Source: Chloranthus sessilifolius (Eukaryota > Streptophyta > Magnoliopsida > Chloranthales > Chloranthaceae). Taken from it: a stretch of 64,000 bases of DNA. Made by a program: the position numbers and the translations under genes. How positions within the stretch are numbered: position 1 is the first letter of the stretch; every line of letters starts with the position of its first letter. Below the pieces are notes generated by a model. The model did not search any database and was not told the DNA's origin. It worked only from the letters and a program-made list of their open reading frames with translations. Where the stretch lies: contig CM037587.1 in the NCBI GenBank assembly GCA_021018995.1, positions 14,571,366 to 14,635,365 on the forward strand, in the 5' to 3' direction. Of this stretch, positions 10,021 through 22,818 are shown piece by piece.

Positions 10021-12422
10021 GGGTCCCACCGTCGACCACGTGGAATGAATAGGGAGATGCCTAGGGAATGTTTTGCCAATCGAAGGATCGTGCCCGAGCA
10101 TCAATTCAATATGTTTGCATTCCGTGGAATCCCCGATTGCGAGTTCTCACTCGCGTACGTCAATGCGCTCCAACTCAACTTCCTTATGGCGCCACCTCCA
10201 ATTAAAGTTTCTCTGTGCTCATCGGTCTATTCTACCAGAATATGGAGTGGGTACCAGCCTCAATCGTGGACAACATTGACACCCACTTCACCATATCAAT
10301 CGACAGATGGAAGAGAGAGATCTATCCTGAGTTTCTTGACGAGGCTTTGGTTTCCATCCTTTTCATCCTGTTAATCATGCCACTGGGTCAGAATTGACGA
10401 CCACTTAAGATGAGATTATCAATGATATGGCGGGTGGAGTTACGCCTCAAGGCACCCCACCACACGATCGGCGTTGCTGCACTGAATTTTATTTTTGGAT
10501 ATACTATTATTGCTCAAACCTCTACCCCCCAAGGTCATTAATCAGAGCGAACAGGTGATCGTGTGATTACATTATATGGAGCCCATAAGAACATGTGGAT
10601 TGATGTTCCCACTCTGCTGCATAACTCAATGTGGAAGTGCAATTAGGATATACCTCTTAATGTGGAATATCGTAACACTGCCTCACTCGCACGAAGAAGA
10701 AAAGATTACCACATAATCTGGTATGTGAAATTCATATCCAAGAGGCTTTAGAAGGATAAGTTAGTCTGCAGTGATGGGAGCCCTTTATAATCTATCATTG
10801 GTTTATTAGGAAATGGTAAACGTTTCTCGAGTCTGTTGGTTGGGATTGATTTCTGTTATATATTTTTCATTATAAAATAATATATATCACACAATTTTGC
10901 TTATATAAAGGAAAATATTAGTGTTACATGATTGTGCAGGTCAACCCTGTTGCACCTTAATCTGCTTTTGTTGATGTATGAATGTTAGAAATTTTCTTTT
11001 ACCATATCTTGAAAGCTTAGTAATGGAGGAATTATTTTATGAATTTAGATTAATATTTTCTCATTTGCGTGATTTCCCTCATGGTACACATGACTGATTT
11101 GACCATAGGCTTGTAGCTGGCACTACGTCAAAATAGTCTATTAAAATTGATATTCTTCTTAATTAACCCCTCTTTAATTTATACCAGCTTAATTGAAATT
11201 GATATTCTTCTTAATTAACCCCTTTTTAACTCTGCCAATACAATGTTGTTTGTACTGCCGGTCCCAAGCCTAGAAAAAGGAGGAGGGGAAAGGGATTGCT
11301 AACCCACAATTCCTAATTTTATTATGAACATGACAGAGGTAGAAAACTGCACTTTGTAACCCCATTAGATTGAAGGCTCCAACATTACATCATCACGAAA
11401 GGTTAGATCTCGCGTTTATCTTACGTTCCGATTCATGATTTCTGTTTTTTAACATTTAATATATTCATAGATTTGAGATATGAATATTTCTGACTTTTTG
11501 GGGGAATTTTGTCATTATATTTGAGAGTAATTCATATATTTGAGATCCGTTCAACTTTTTTGGTGAATTTTGTTAATTTTTGGGGAATTTTTCTAAATAT
11601 GGTGGCCACATCTACATGAATAAGGATCCCCTTGGCTGTGGAATATGGTGGCCACATCTCAGTGGAATATTGGTGGATCTGCTTCAGTATGGGGGTAGAG
11701 GACCCCCTTGGCAGAACCCAGAGCAATACTCAACCTCCTAGAAAACTTAGGGGTTCTTTCAGTTTACTTGTAGCATACTCATACAACAGTATCCATCAAT
11801 TGCAGAACACTAGTTCATCTTGTAAAAATAAAAAATGGTGAATTACATTGCTTTCTTTTCATTTTCTTTCTCAATAATGGTTGAAATCAATAACAATCAT
11901 TCTGGACTATGTGAGTCTTAAAATGTGCAAGTGCATATTTGCTTTTTTGAATGGTTTTCACCTTTACCTTTGTTTTGAATGTCTGAAACTTTTTTCACGT
12001 TGTCTCATGTTTAGGTTTTGGTACTTCGTCATCAACTTCAAATTTTTTCTTGTGGAGGGACCTTGGCTAATCACCCTCCTCTTCATTTTCTGGAAGAGCT
12101 CCCTACAAATTCTCGATCAAAAATTGTTGGCTTGGATGCTTTAGATCCAAAACCTGGCACTGAACTAAACTAGGTCAGTTTGAAACTTGTTTGTCTTCTT
12201 GCTCTTGCATTGGTAATGGTATAAATTACTGCTTCTCAGAATATGGAGATCTAATATAAGCTGATACCTGCTCTTTAACCCTTGTTCATCATGTTCACTA
12301 TTGCCCACATGTAGTTTATATGCTCACGTGCAGTCTCTATACTAATGCTAGGTGAAAGTACCAGAGAATTGTGTTTTTTTTTCGTAACTCAAGGACTCAA
12401 TTGATGAATTGTGTTAATGAAA
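10021..12422. other. unrecognised region, possible transposon remnants
   Basis: A plus-strand open stretch at 10045-10374 (109 codons; RRIVPEHQFNMFAF near its start) reads on in a second frame at 10215-10397 (VPASIVDNIDTHF). It could be the eroded tail of the preceding retroelement, but I recognise no family. Other content: a repeat of TTGATATTCTTCTTAATTAA at about 11145 and 11199, and ATATGGTGGCCACATCT twice (about 11597 and 11643). I see no supported gene. Confidence 0.35.
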
Positions 12423-12617
12423 GATCTTTTGTTTCATTCGTTTTTTTGCTTCATCAGGATGGTGTGTCTGAACCAGATCTGTATCAGGATCTTTTGTTTC
12501 ATTTGTTTTTTTTCTTCATGAGGATGGTGTTTCTGAACCAGATCTGTATGAGGATCTTTTCTTTCATTTGTTTTTTTGCTTCATCAGGATGGTGTTTCTG
12601 AACAAGATCTGTATCAA
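12423..12617. repeat. 65-bp tandem repeat, three copies
   Basis: Units start at 12423, 12488 and 12553 with GATCTTTTGTTTCATT and end CCAGATCTGTATCAG. The spacing is exactly 65 bp twice. Because 65 is not a multiple of three, the open frames across it on both strands read each copy in a different frame, which argues against coding. Confidence 0.85.
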
Positions 12618-13982
12618 GAAACATATCATGCTTTGTCGTCTTCGTTTTCACTAAAACGATCATGATAAGTAAATTTACTAGTATTATATTTGGACGCCAA
12701 ACAAAAAAGTAAAATTGTATGTTGATGGTCAAACGGAGGAAATTGACTTCAACAACTGTGGTAACTTAGTGGACCACTGTCCAAATAGATTTTTGCTATA
12801 TTTTAACCTTTAAATATGTAGATATTTTCTTTAAATTGGACAACTATTTTGTGTAGATTGTTTGAAAGTTCAGCCAAGTCCCAAAATATCTTGGTTGCAC
12901 ATATCTTTCATACAAGTTTAGCTCTTTCATACAAGTTTCATCAAGTTTATCTCTTTCTATTTGGTTGCACATATCTTGAGGTTCACAAGTGGAATGGTAT
13001 ACTTTGTGGGTTCGAGAATCAGAAACCTCCACTTGATGTCCTTTCTTATGATTACAATATTGACTAGTTTGATGCAACATTTATTACCCACTTCTCTAAC
13101 GAGATTAGATTAATGGTTCTCTACTTGTTTTAGGTAAATATAATCTAATCATCCAACAGGACCAGATCGAATTATTATTTTTTAAAAGATTTATTTTCCT
13201 GACTTGTTCTTTTATACTATGCAATTTAAAATTGTTCTTATGGTCACCGCTATGTTCAATTTATGTTGGGTCATAAAATATAGATGGGGCCTATCTACCA
13301 ACACTCAATTTTCATAATAATATAATAATGCTAACTTGTATCTCTCGCCTCGTGTGCTTGAGGTTAAAAAATGAATTCAATCATTTGGAAGTTAGGAAGC
13401 AATTTATTTTTAGATTTTTTCCTTCAAGTTCCCTCTCTCAAAAAAATTCTCATTTCACTGACAAGTCCTACCAAAAAAAATCTCATTTCACTAGAGAGAG
13501 ACATATTACCAACCCATCATCGCATACCAACCGTCGGATGAGATAGAAAGTGGGGGCGAGTTACTCCATTTTTCCTTCCCTTGAAGCTGAACCCTTCTCT
13601 CTCACCATATCAAGAATTCATCATCATCTTCTTCTTCCTCCACCAACCATATCAATTGCTGACAATCTATCTATTGATGTTGCTGCAGACTTAAATATTA
13701 ATTAGTTTTTGGCATTTCCAAATGTCAAATAAACTTCGACACCTATTTTGTCTAGGGTTACTTTCATTTGTCAAAGTATATATTGGATATATCAAATTAT
13801 CAATACCTCTATGTTATTCCTCGACCAATCTGGTTCAACTAAAATACCGATCTTTCATCTGGGAAACTATGGTGGCATGAGTGCTATTCTATTTCTTAAT
13901 AGATAGGCTAACTTCTAAAGCTATATATATTGGTTTACATTTTGTTAACTTCAGACATTGAGACATCTAAAATTACTTCATT
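12618..13982. other. AT-rich intergenic DNA, no gene seen
   Basis: Contains an internal small repeat (CTTTCATACAAGTTT near 12906 and 12925, and TTGGTTGCACATATCTT near 12890 and 12961). No coding exon or RNA gene is recognised. Confidence 0.5.
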
Positions 13983-13994
13983 ATGTATGCAACT

Positions 13995-14187
13995 AACCAA
14001 CAGGGGGTTCGTGCAGTGGCTAGGACCGCCCTCAAGAAGCGGAGGTTCTGAGTCCGCATCCCACCCCTTGTTGGGCACTCACAGGGATTTATCCCTACTG
14101 ATTGGTACGTGTGATGTGGGGGTGTGGCATGTACTCGGGGACTTAGTTGGGTGCTCTAAGAGGCCGGATACTCCATTAAAAAAAAAA
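13995..14187 (+). mobile_element. SINE retroposon with target duplication
   Basis: It has the layout of a tRNA-derived SINE: a pol III A-box-like GTGCAGTGGCTAGGACC, a B-box-like GGTTCTGAGTCC about 35 bp later, an unrelated body, and a 3' A tract at 14178-14187. It is flanked by near-identical 11-mers, TGTATGCAACT at 13984-13994 and TGTGTGCAACT at 14193-14203, as expected of LINE-mediated insertion. The open frame across it is incidental. The SINE family is not identified. Confidence 0.75.
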
Positions 14188-14359
14188 GATTCTGTGTGCA
14201 ACTCTCTATGACACATGAAATGTTTACATATTTTCCTGCCTGAAATGCAAGTTCCTTCTATGACAGGAAGGCTTTTTCCACATGCAGAAATATTTAAGTG
14301 GCTGTCTTATGGAAATGGTAGGTGACATTTGTTGCTATTTTTGTGTGTAACTTTTTAGT

Positions 14360-14650
14360 GGTGTGTTGGCCATGGTATCAAAACTTGGCTGATACCTATA
14401 TGTATTGACGATACGTAACTGTTTCGCCGAAAACCGATACCACCCTGATACCAGTATTGAGGTTGTCTCGGTATCGGCCCATATGGTCCTGTTTCAGTCA
14501 ATACGTATCAGGTATCAGTCGATACTGATCGGGTATCAGCCATTACCCCCATGATTTGTATTTTTTCTGTAAGTTGTCTCACTTTTTTTTATAAAAAAAA
14601 TGCTCCGTATCAGTCCTCCATGGACCGATCCCGAATTAGTTACCTTGGTG
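14360..14650. repeat. GATACGTATC-type degenerate repeat block
   Basis: Dense words such as TGATACC, GATACGTA, GGTATCGGCC, GGTATCAGTCGATACTGATC and GGGTATCAGCC. It is the same vocabulary as the block at 19880-20110. A third, weaker example with GGTACCGG words lies at 2475-2640. Confidence 0.55.
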
Positions 14651-15421
14651 TTGGCATTTGTTTCTTGTTTAACATTTCTTCTGCTTGTGTGCAGATGGAA
14701 AACATCCATCATGTGACTAGTCATACTTTGGCAGAAGAGATTTCTCGTTCACTTTGGATAATGACATATATCTTCGATTTTAGTCATTCAACAGTGCAGC
14801 TGAGATGGAAAATTCAATCAAAGAGAAGTGCCCATTTAAAATTGATTTTCGAGCTGTGTACAGCGTAGATGTATGATATGGTTAAGTTTTTCGTTACTTT
14901 TAAGTTATTCTAAATGGTTGTCAAGAGATTTAATTCCTAGGGCATTGCTCAGGTCCTTCAGAGGGATCCAATATTAGGTCCTTCCCCTACTCAATACTTT
15001 TGAGTAGGGGATTTTGATCCAGAAAGCATGTGCAGAGACTATTTTAGTCTTTTAACACACATATTCGAGCAAATATAGTATACACATTAGAAAACTGATG
15101 TCAACTATTACATATCCATGAACACATTAGGTGGTAACTCTAATAACATCCCAGTCTAGATTATTCTGTGTTGATGACTTTCTGGTTATAGTTGCTACCT
15201 CTAATAACATCCCAGTCTAGATTATTATATAACTCTTTCTTTATTTTCTGCAGTGATTCACCACAGATCTTTCATCAAAAATGTGAATGACTCTACAAAT
15301 GGTTTCCTTCTGGGCCTTGTAGCTGTACAATCTTTTACATTGCAACAGACTCTCAACCTATCTATGAATCAAATCCAACCATCCAACAAGCATTCAACCA
15401 ATATCGCTAATCCTCATTCCA
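14651..15421. other. non-coding, with one short direct repeat
   Basis: CTCTAATAACATCCCAGTC occurs at 15139 and 15201, followed each time by TAGATTATT. No gene is recognised; open frames here are short and without known motifs. Confidence 0.45.
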
Positions 15422-15700
15422 CACTACAAAAAAACCTTTTATTGGAGATAGATATTGGAGACGGCTTTTAGAGACAGTGTCCAATAACCTCTTATTAAAG
15501 ACGGCTTTAAAAGTCGTCTCCAATAATTGCATTCTAGAAGTCTCCCGGTATAAAATGATATATGGAGACCACTTGGACCGTCTCCATATCACTTGGACCA
15601 TCTCCATATGTTTTAAATGGGTGGAACCTTTAAGGTTGACTTGAAAAGCGGTCTCTAAAAGTGTCACTGAGATCAATAGAGAATCTCACTCGACCGTAGC
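15422..15700 (+). mobile_element. second CACTA-type terminus
   Basis: It begins CACTACAAAAAAACC, followed by subterminal repeats (GGAGACGGCTTT, AAAGACGGCTTT, AAAGTCGTCTCC, GACCGTCTCC) typical of plant CACTA elements. A TATA-like CTATATAAAT lies at about 15760, followed by a CT-rich leader, as behind the terminus at 710. No matching closing terminus was found in the window. Confidence 0.6.
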
Positions 15701-18620
15701 CTCTCGATGAGCGCTCTCTCACTCTCTCTAAATGTGCCCTGATCTGTCCCTCTCTTCCTATATAAATTACCAAATCAGAAAAAACTCAGCCATGTCGTCG
15801 AGAGAGAAACTTGAAGTCATTTGTCGTTTCGGCTAGTGTCTCTCCTTTTTCTTCCCCAGAAACTGAATATACTCAAAATTTTTTAGATTTTGCTTCTATT
15901 CTCAACTCAGATCTGAGTATTTTCACTTCGATCCGTGCTTCGATACAGAGATTTCATCATTTTTTACCTCGATCCGTGCTACTAGGGTTTGAGACGATCT
16001 AAATCGGTCTGAGACGATCAAAATCGGTGTGAGCTAGGGTTTGAGAAGAAGCGTTTGAGCTAGGGTTTGAAATTATCAAAATCAGTTTGAGCTGAATCGA
16101 TTGGGTTTGCGCGAAGCGGTTTGAGCCCAACAAGATTCCATTGAAGGTTTTAGATCGAAATCGAGATTCCATTGAATCATTTGGCATTGAAGATCGAAAT
16201 CAAAATCTCGTCGTATCCCATTCGTCTCTAATCCGATCTTCAAAACGTCGTCCGATTCAATTGATTCTACAGCCGAGTTCTTGCATTCTCCGTGCTCGAT
16301 CTAATCTGGCTAAGGTATTTACTAATTTTTATTTTTTTTTGGCAGTCTTGGATTGGAGTATTTTGATGCAAACTTGGGATATCAATTTCATGGATTACGA
16401 GGTTTAGAGTTTCATTATAATTTCAAATTTAATTGAGGAAATTATTGGCTTGCCAAATTGATTTCTTTTTCTCCTACTGAAAGTGAGGAGAGACGAGGAG
16501 TTTTTGCAGTTTTGATAGGAGTATTGTGTGTAAACTCTGCGTTTCCATATCCACGTTCCTTGAATTTGGATGCAAACTGGAGATATCAAATTAATCAATT
16601 AGTGAGACATGGAGTTGCAACATAATTTAAATATGGACTTTGTGTGTTAAATTGAAATTATTATATCATTTGTTTTACTCTACTGCTTAGGAGGATGTGA
16701 TTGGATCTCTTTCAAGTTTCGAATATTGCTTTTGGGTAATTGATCTAGTGAGCCTAAAAATGAGATCTTAACAAATTTCTGTCTCTCCTTAGCCTGATAT
16801 CGCCCTGTTAAGACTCCAATACCTTTTTCTAGATAAATTCAAAATGAAATGTAGAATAGAGAAATCAGTATGACTGAGATTAACATATCTCCAAAATTTT
16901 GCCTGTGATCAACTAATGCCTTGGGTAACTTGTCCCAGGCTCCCGTCATGGATAATCAAAAAAGGTTGTATCAGGTAAAATGAGATTTTAGAGTTTTTTT
17001 CTAGATATATCTCTCCCAATGTGTTTGTACTGCTAATAACAATATGTATCATCCAATTTTCGGCTATGAACAAAATGTTTTAGTAAATGAACAAAATGTG
17101 ACTGTCGAGCTTGCTCAATGAAATTTGTTCAAGACTTGTCAACTAAAAGAAACATGAAAAAGATAAAAGGGGAAGGGAAAGAGGTTGGGATTAGAGTCTC
17201 AGTGTTGCTTGCTGGTACTTGATAATTCTTTTACAAGCTTGGTTGAGTTTTAAAATGTTTTCTTATTGATTGAATGCATCTTTTGGGACTAATTCTTGAC
17301 CGTTCATTTCAGATTTTTTTTTTTGTCATTATCTTGCTTTGTTACATATATTTTATTATTACTGTTGATTCAGCGAAGAACTCCCAGCCCACCCAACTTT
17401 GTAGTAGGGGCCCGCATGGGGATGCAGAAGAATGCATTTTGGGATTTATGGCCCCACATGGGAATGGAGAAGAATGCATTTTGGGGTTTATGGGGCCTCT
17501 TTGGTTTAATAGTTTAGTGTGTTATTGTAAATTTGGTTTAGATAGTCCAAATGACTGGTTCATGAGTTTAATTCAATGATTATTTCATGAATTTGGTACA
17601 GTGACTGACTGTTATGTGAGGTCCTCACTGACTTTTAGGTTAAAGTAAGATTTGGAACATTGTTTAGCTGCTAATAATTTCACTATCATCCTTAAAAAGA
17701 AAGATGTTGAATGAGCTTGCCCCAAAAATGCATCCACATTAAGTTGATCCGAAAGGAATGGGCAGCCTCTATCTAGTTTCATCAGGACAAAGATGACCAC
17801 CTCTTGATGGGACATGAAAAGAAGATGACCATGAGGCAGGGGATGCCAGTCAATACAGAGGAAAGTAATTGGGTAGAAAATGAAAAAAATAATTAATTTT
17901 AGCTAGTTTCATCATGTTCCTCAGAACTATGGGGCCAAAGATCAATCAAATCACTGAGTCCTGTGAACAACATAATCATTTAGGGTAAGAATCAAAGGTT
18001 GGCATTGAAACCCCATATTCAATTATGCACTGCCATTAAAGAAATGACTTATTGGGTACACTATAAGCTCCTAGTGTAAGAATGTTTGTGAATGTAACCA
18101 AACACTCTTATCACATTTCCAATGACCTAACGCGTGAGCCAAGACAGCCTACTCATGAAGTAAACTGAACACAAGACTAATTTACCCTTATAACCGTACA
18201 CTTAATTAGACTACTACCCTTATAAACTGAACACAAGACTAAGTTACCCTTACAATATAACATGAGTAAACCACCCATTTAACATAACATAGAGCAAATA
18301 ATCACATATAAACTAAAAAAGATCTACGAAGTACAAACACTACAATGGTCCACGAATGCCTTTTCAACAAATCTTTTGAGAGGTTAATGAGTTGGTTGAC
18401 TCTTTTGCTAGTTATTCAACATAATAGAATATGGGATCATTGGTCTACCATCAGACAATCATATTTTGATCCGAAATATGAACATGATCGTAGGCGTACA
18501 TCAAATATGGTTCACATATAACTTTTTGAGAGGTTTGTCAAATGGAATCAAATCTTGTACGCATGATGGTAGGACCATGATCTCAAGATTTATTTTGTCT
18601 CACATTAAGATAAAAAAATG

Positions 18621-18622
<2 letters not shown>
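15701..18622. other. non-coding region behind the CACTA terminus
   Basis: Contains a purine- and pyrimidine-biased leader-like stretch with repeated GAGCTAGGGTTTGA (16030-16090) and a 48-bp imperfect duplication encoding nothing recognisable (ATGGGGATGCAGAAGAATGC at 17416 and a related unit at 17458). No gene is supported. It may be interior sequence of the CACTA-like element. Confidence 0.4.

Positions 18623-18670
<48 letters not shown>
18623..18670. repeat. (TA)n microsatellite
   Basis: About 24 uninterrupted TA units. Confidence 0.95.
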
Positions 18671-18673
<3 letters not shown>

Positions 18674-18679
18674 AAAGGT

Positions 18680-19030
18680 GTTTGTCCTCCATTGGAGGAC
18701 GCTCAAGCGTTCTCCAAGATTGGGGAAAACCTCTAATTGGCAACATGACACCAAATTGATTGCACACAGAGCATAAATGAATTGCTAGATCATATTTAGC
18801 AAAAAAAAAATTTGGAAACTCATTTCCACCATGTATTTTTTGAGCTTTGAAATTTAAACCATTAAAATTAGTCAAACTTTGATAGAGGCCTTAAAAAGAA
18901 AATTTTGAAATCTCTTTTTGAGAAATGGATCTAAGTCATTCCCTTATGCTCCCCATCGCACCCAAATAGTATTTTGGAGGCCACATTGATCTCCAAGAGA
19001 TCTTGGAGGACGCTCAAGCGTCCACCCATA
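18680..19030. repeat. GGAGGACGCTCAAGCGT pair
   Basis: The palindromic word GGAGGACGCTCAAGCGT occurs at about 18694 and 19003 in the same orientation. The intervening DNA has no recognised gene. These may be parts of a non-autonomous Helitron-like element. Confidence 0.45.
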
Positions 19031-19370
19031 GAGGACAGAACTGGCATATCTATACCTTTATATAAAAGTGAGAAGGGTATCTTGTTTAGATTCCTTCCTA
19101 TCACTAAAGACAAAAGAGTTACTATTGATTTTTGGTTTCTTTAAATTCACCCACCGAATAGTTGAGTTTACCCACGCTAAAATACATGGGCTGCGTTGAA
19201 TCAGACGATGGACATCATTTATCTTTTCAATCTTTTGCATGATGGCTCTTGAGATCATGTGAGTATTATTGGCCGATCAGTGTTTTATTTCACAAAACAC
19301 ACATCTTTGAAAAAGTGACCTGAACATCATGTGCATGCTCAAAATTGATCTTAAGGTTACGTTTTTGGGT

Positions 19371-21290
19371 GTGTCACATAAATTTCCACCGAAATTTTGG
19401 TGCCTTATGAATTTTTTTTTAAACTCAAAATTATCGGCCAATAATTTGAACTTATCGGCCGATCATTTGCTATTAATCAAATTATCGGCCAATATAATGA
19501 GATCGGCCGATAATTTTGAGTTTTATTTTTTCAACCGATAATTTTGGATTTAAAAAAAAATAAACTTTGGGCATCAAAATTTTGACCTGGACCACAAGAT
19601 TTCGGCCAAAATTTCGTCCGGGATTTATGGCCAATATCCCGAAATTTTGGATAAAAAATCATGGCTTTCAAATTCTCGATCAATAATTTGAAGTTATCGG
19701 CTAATAATTTGCTAATCATCAAATTATCAGTCGAAATCTTGTGATCCAGGCCGAAATTTCGGTGCCTAAATTGTCTTTTTAAAAAACCCAAAATTATCGG
19801 CCCGCTAATTTGAAGTTATCAACCGAAATTTTGACCTATGACCCCAACTAAAATAAAGTGTTTATCGTTTGGAATCGAGGTGCCAAACTCGGTATCGGGT
19901 ATCAATCCAGGGAGGACCGATACGAATCGGCCGATACGTATTGTCCCTTGTGAAAAAAAAAAACCAAGGTCTTGGCGCAAACCGATACATATCGGCTGAT
20001 ACGGGCTTGTATCAGCCGATACTGATATCGAGTTGGAGGACCAAGAAGTATCAGAACCGATACGTATCGGTTTATTGAAAAGCCGATACATATCGCCGTT
20101 ATGTATCAGTATCGCCCAAGATGTCATACCTTACAACAAGGATCAAAATTTTGGACGAAACGAATCGGTTTCGAACCCCACCGAAATGTCTAGATTTCGG
20201 CCGAAAATCCGAGACGATATTTCAGCCGAAATCTTGTGGTCCAGGCCGAAATTTCAATGCCAATTTTTTTTTTTTAAAAACCCACAATTATCGGCCGATA
20301 ATATATATGATGATTTAATATCGACCGATAATTTGATGTTAAATTATTGATCTAGATCGATTCCAGAATCGACGAGATATCATACAGTCCGACGCATTTG
20401 GCCAATACATATTGGTTTGTGCCGAGACTCATGCTTTTATTTTTCTTTAAAATGGCTAATACGTATCGGCGATTCAGACGTCCTCCGTGGATCAATATCT
20501 AATGCCGATATCGAGTTTGCTACCTTCATCACAAATGATAAAGACTTCATTTTAGTTGGGGTCAAGGATCAAAATTTCGGCCGAAACACATCAGTTTCGA
20601 ACCGCACCAAAATAAAATCTTGAAATTTTTGGACAAAAATTGTGGCCTTCAAATTCATGACCGATAATTTGAAGTTATCAGTCGATAATTTGCTAATCGA
20701 CAAATTATTGGCCAATATTTTAAAGGCCGATAATTTTTTATTTTAAAACAAAAAAAAGAAAAGTATGAGCACCGAAACTTCGGCCTGGCCCACCACATTT
20801 CAGTCGAAATTTCATCCGAGATGTTCAGCCGAAATCCCGAAATTTCAGTGAACATACCAGATTCGGTTTGTTAGCCAAATTATTGGCTAATATTTTGAAA
20901 GACGATAATTTTTTATTTTAAAACAAAACAAAAAAAAGTATGAGCACCGAAACTTCGGCCTGACCCACCACATTTCGATCGAAATTTCATCCGAGATGTT
21001 CAACCGAAATCACGAAATTTCAGTGAGCATACCAGATTCGATTTGTTGGCCAAATTATTGGCAAATATTTTGAAGGCTGATAATTTTTTTGTTTTAAAAC
21101 AAAAAAAAAGTTTGAGCACCGAAACTTCGGCCTGCCCCACCACATTTTGGCTGAAATTTCGTCCAGGATGTTCAGCCGAAATCTCGAAATTTTTGTGAAC
21201 ATACCAGATTTAGTTTCAGTCCTAACCAAACCGAAATTTCGGTGCCCAATAATTTTTTTTTTTAATGCAAAAATATTTTTAAAATTTATA
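19371..21290. repeat. palindrome-dense repeat block (TATCGGCCGATA / GAAATTTCGGCCGAAA)
   Basis: Nearly 2 kb is written in three related palindromic vocabularies: ATTATCGGCCGATAAT, CCGAAATTTCGG with TTTCGGCCGAAA, and CCGATACGTATCGG (19880-20110 and 20400-20510). Copies are in both orientations and strongly diverged. Short open frames on both strands translate the repeat. No transposase or other coding signature is visible. The block ends just before the Helitron-like 3' end at 21354, so it probably lies inside that element. The family is unknown to me. Confidence 0.7.
20701..21225. repeat. 175-bp tandem repeat, three copies
   Basis: Units start at 20701, 20876 and 21051 with CAAATTATTGG. Each continues with GATAATTTTTTATTTTAAAAC, GAGCACCGAAACTTCGGCC, CACCACATTT and GAACATACCAGATT. 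The period is exactly 175 bp both times although the units differ by many substitutions. Confidence 0.8.
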
Positions 21291-21323
21291 TTGTAACGAT
21301 TCATTCTTCAAATAAACTGCTCT

Positions 21324-21354
21324 CACGTGCATTTGCACGTGCAGGGTCCACTAG
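21324..21354 (+). mobile_element. Helitron-like 3' terminus
   Basis: A perfect hairpin, CACGTGC-ATTT-GCACGTG, is followed about 10 bases later by CTAG and then T. This is the canonical Helitron 3' end (hairpin plus CTRR, insertion before T). The element it closes would lie to the left and include the palindrome-dense block. Its 5' TC end was not identified. Confidence 0.5.
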
Positions 21355-21362
21355 TATATATA

Positions 21363-21428
<66 letters not shown>

Positions 21429-21430
21429 TG
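21355..21430. repeat. (TA)n(CA)n compound microsatellite
   Basis: A TA tract (with one TCTA interruption) passes directly into a CA tract. It immediately follows the CTAG of the preceding Helitron-like end. Confidence 0.9.
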
Positions 21431-22514
21431 TGCACTTTTACTATACAACTGTTAAAAACAAATATAAGAGTTGGTCAGTTTATGTCAATTTAGCACTTTT
21501 GTTTTTAAACTACCCCAAACTAACCTTAGCTAACCCTAAATCACCCTATCTATCCTTATATTTTATATTTAGAATTTATATCTAATTTATGATAAGAAAC
21601 ATCACAAAAATCGAACTCTTATTTATACAAATAAGACTTTTTACTTATACGGTTCAGGATATCTCTAGGTCAATTCAACTTAGGGTGGGGGTTTTTGTAA
21701 TCGAAGTTTCTTCCCGTGCAACTGAATGTTCTTAAATCAGACGATAAGGATCATTTTACATTACAATATTTTCAATAATAAATCTTGAGATCATGGTTTA
21801 CATACCAAACGGTGAGATGTTGATTCCACTTGTCACACATCTCAAAGTGATTGTCAATGAAGATCATTGAAACAAAAATTAATCCAATATAAAACCTTTG
21901 GTGGTATACCATTAATCTCAAGATCCATTTGTTTAAATCAGTCATTGACTTTTGACTATGTTGCCCTTAGAAATCTGGTTGGTGTAGATAGAGTTATCCT
22001 TTAAAAGAAAGTCTTGATATTTTGGGTACTCATACTATGTCACAACCCCATATTTTTGGGAACCGTGCATATTATGCACCATACACATGTATGTGTGACT
22101 CACAAGGGAACCAAGACTAACATGTATACACTACATGTGTAGGTGGGAAACACACTAGTATTTTCCCTAACTTATAAGTATATAAGTATATAAGTGAAGA
22201 GCCCCCCTTACGTAACTCTATTCTAAACTAAATAGAGAGAAGGAGAAATAGAGAGAAAGAAAAGAAGAGCCTAGTAAAGAACTAGGATTTCATTGGGACT
22301 TAAATCGGTGGAAGAGTGGGAGCAAAGGCTGGAGGAGGAACCTTGGAGACCTGTTAGCCTAGTAGAATTTCGAATCTTGAATCGAACTTACGCGAGACTC
22401 ATCGTTGGAGGTATGTTAAAGGCATAATAGATGCTTAGGCATGCTTTAAATAATAGGAAGAATGTTGGTTGAATGATTTTAATGATATTAAGGTTTGAAT
22501 GAAGGGAGAAATAG

Positions 22515-22818
22515 TGTTCTCGAACAGATCGAGGAGTAAAAATCATCGCTCCTCGCTCGAGCGGTCTAAAGGGCTCGCTCGATCGAGGATAAATAGTAAA
22601 AATATAGCTCTGGGCTCGCTCGAGCGGTCCCCAAAACAAGAGGGAAGCTCGCTCGAGCGAGGTCCCCAGTAAAGCTTCAGGCGGCTCGATTTAACCGCTC
22701 GAGCGAGGTCAAGTGACTGCTCGAGCGAGGCTAAGTGACCGCTCGAGCGAGGTCAAGTGACCGCTCGAGCGAGGTCTAGTGACCGCTCGAGCGAGGAATT
22801 TTGCTCGCTCACGCGAGG
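22515..22818. repeat. array of CGCTCGAGCG palindromes in LTR
   Basis: About eleven copies of the palindrome CGCTCGAGCG or close variants. In the right half the unit GACCGCTCGAGCGAGGTCAAGT repeats with an exact 22-bp period. It sits at the same place in the LTR as the TTGATCGATCAA arrays of the other families. Possible protein-binding sites; no function is known. Confidence 0.85.

Noticed and set aside
10045-10374. 109-codon open frame as a host gene
   Set aside because: No recognised motif, no intron-exon structure, directly downstream of a retroelement relic, and it overlaps a second partial frame. Left as unrecognised.
17274-17579. Open frames reading two similar PHGNGEECILGFM-like repeats
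   Set aside because: The repeat is a 48-bp DNA duplication in non-coding sequence; both overlapping frames read it equally well, so there is no evidence of coding.
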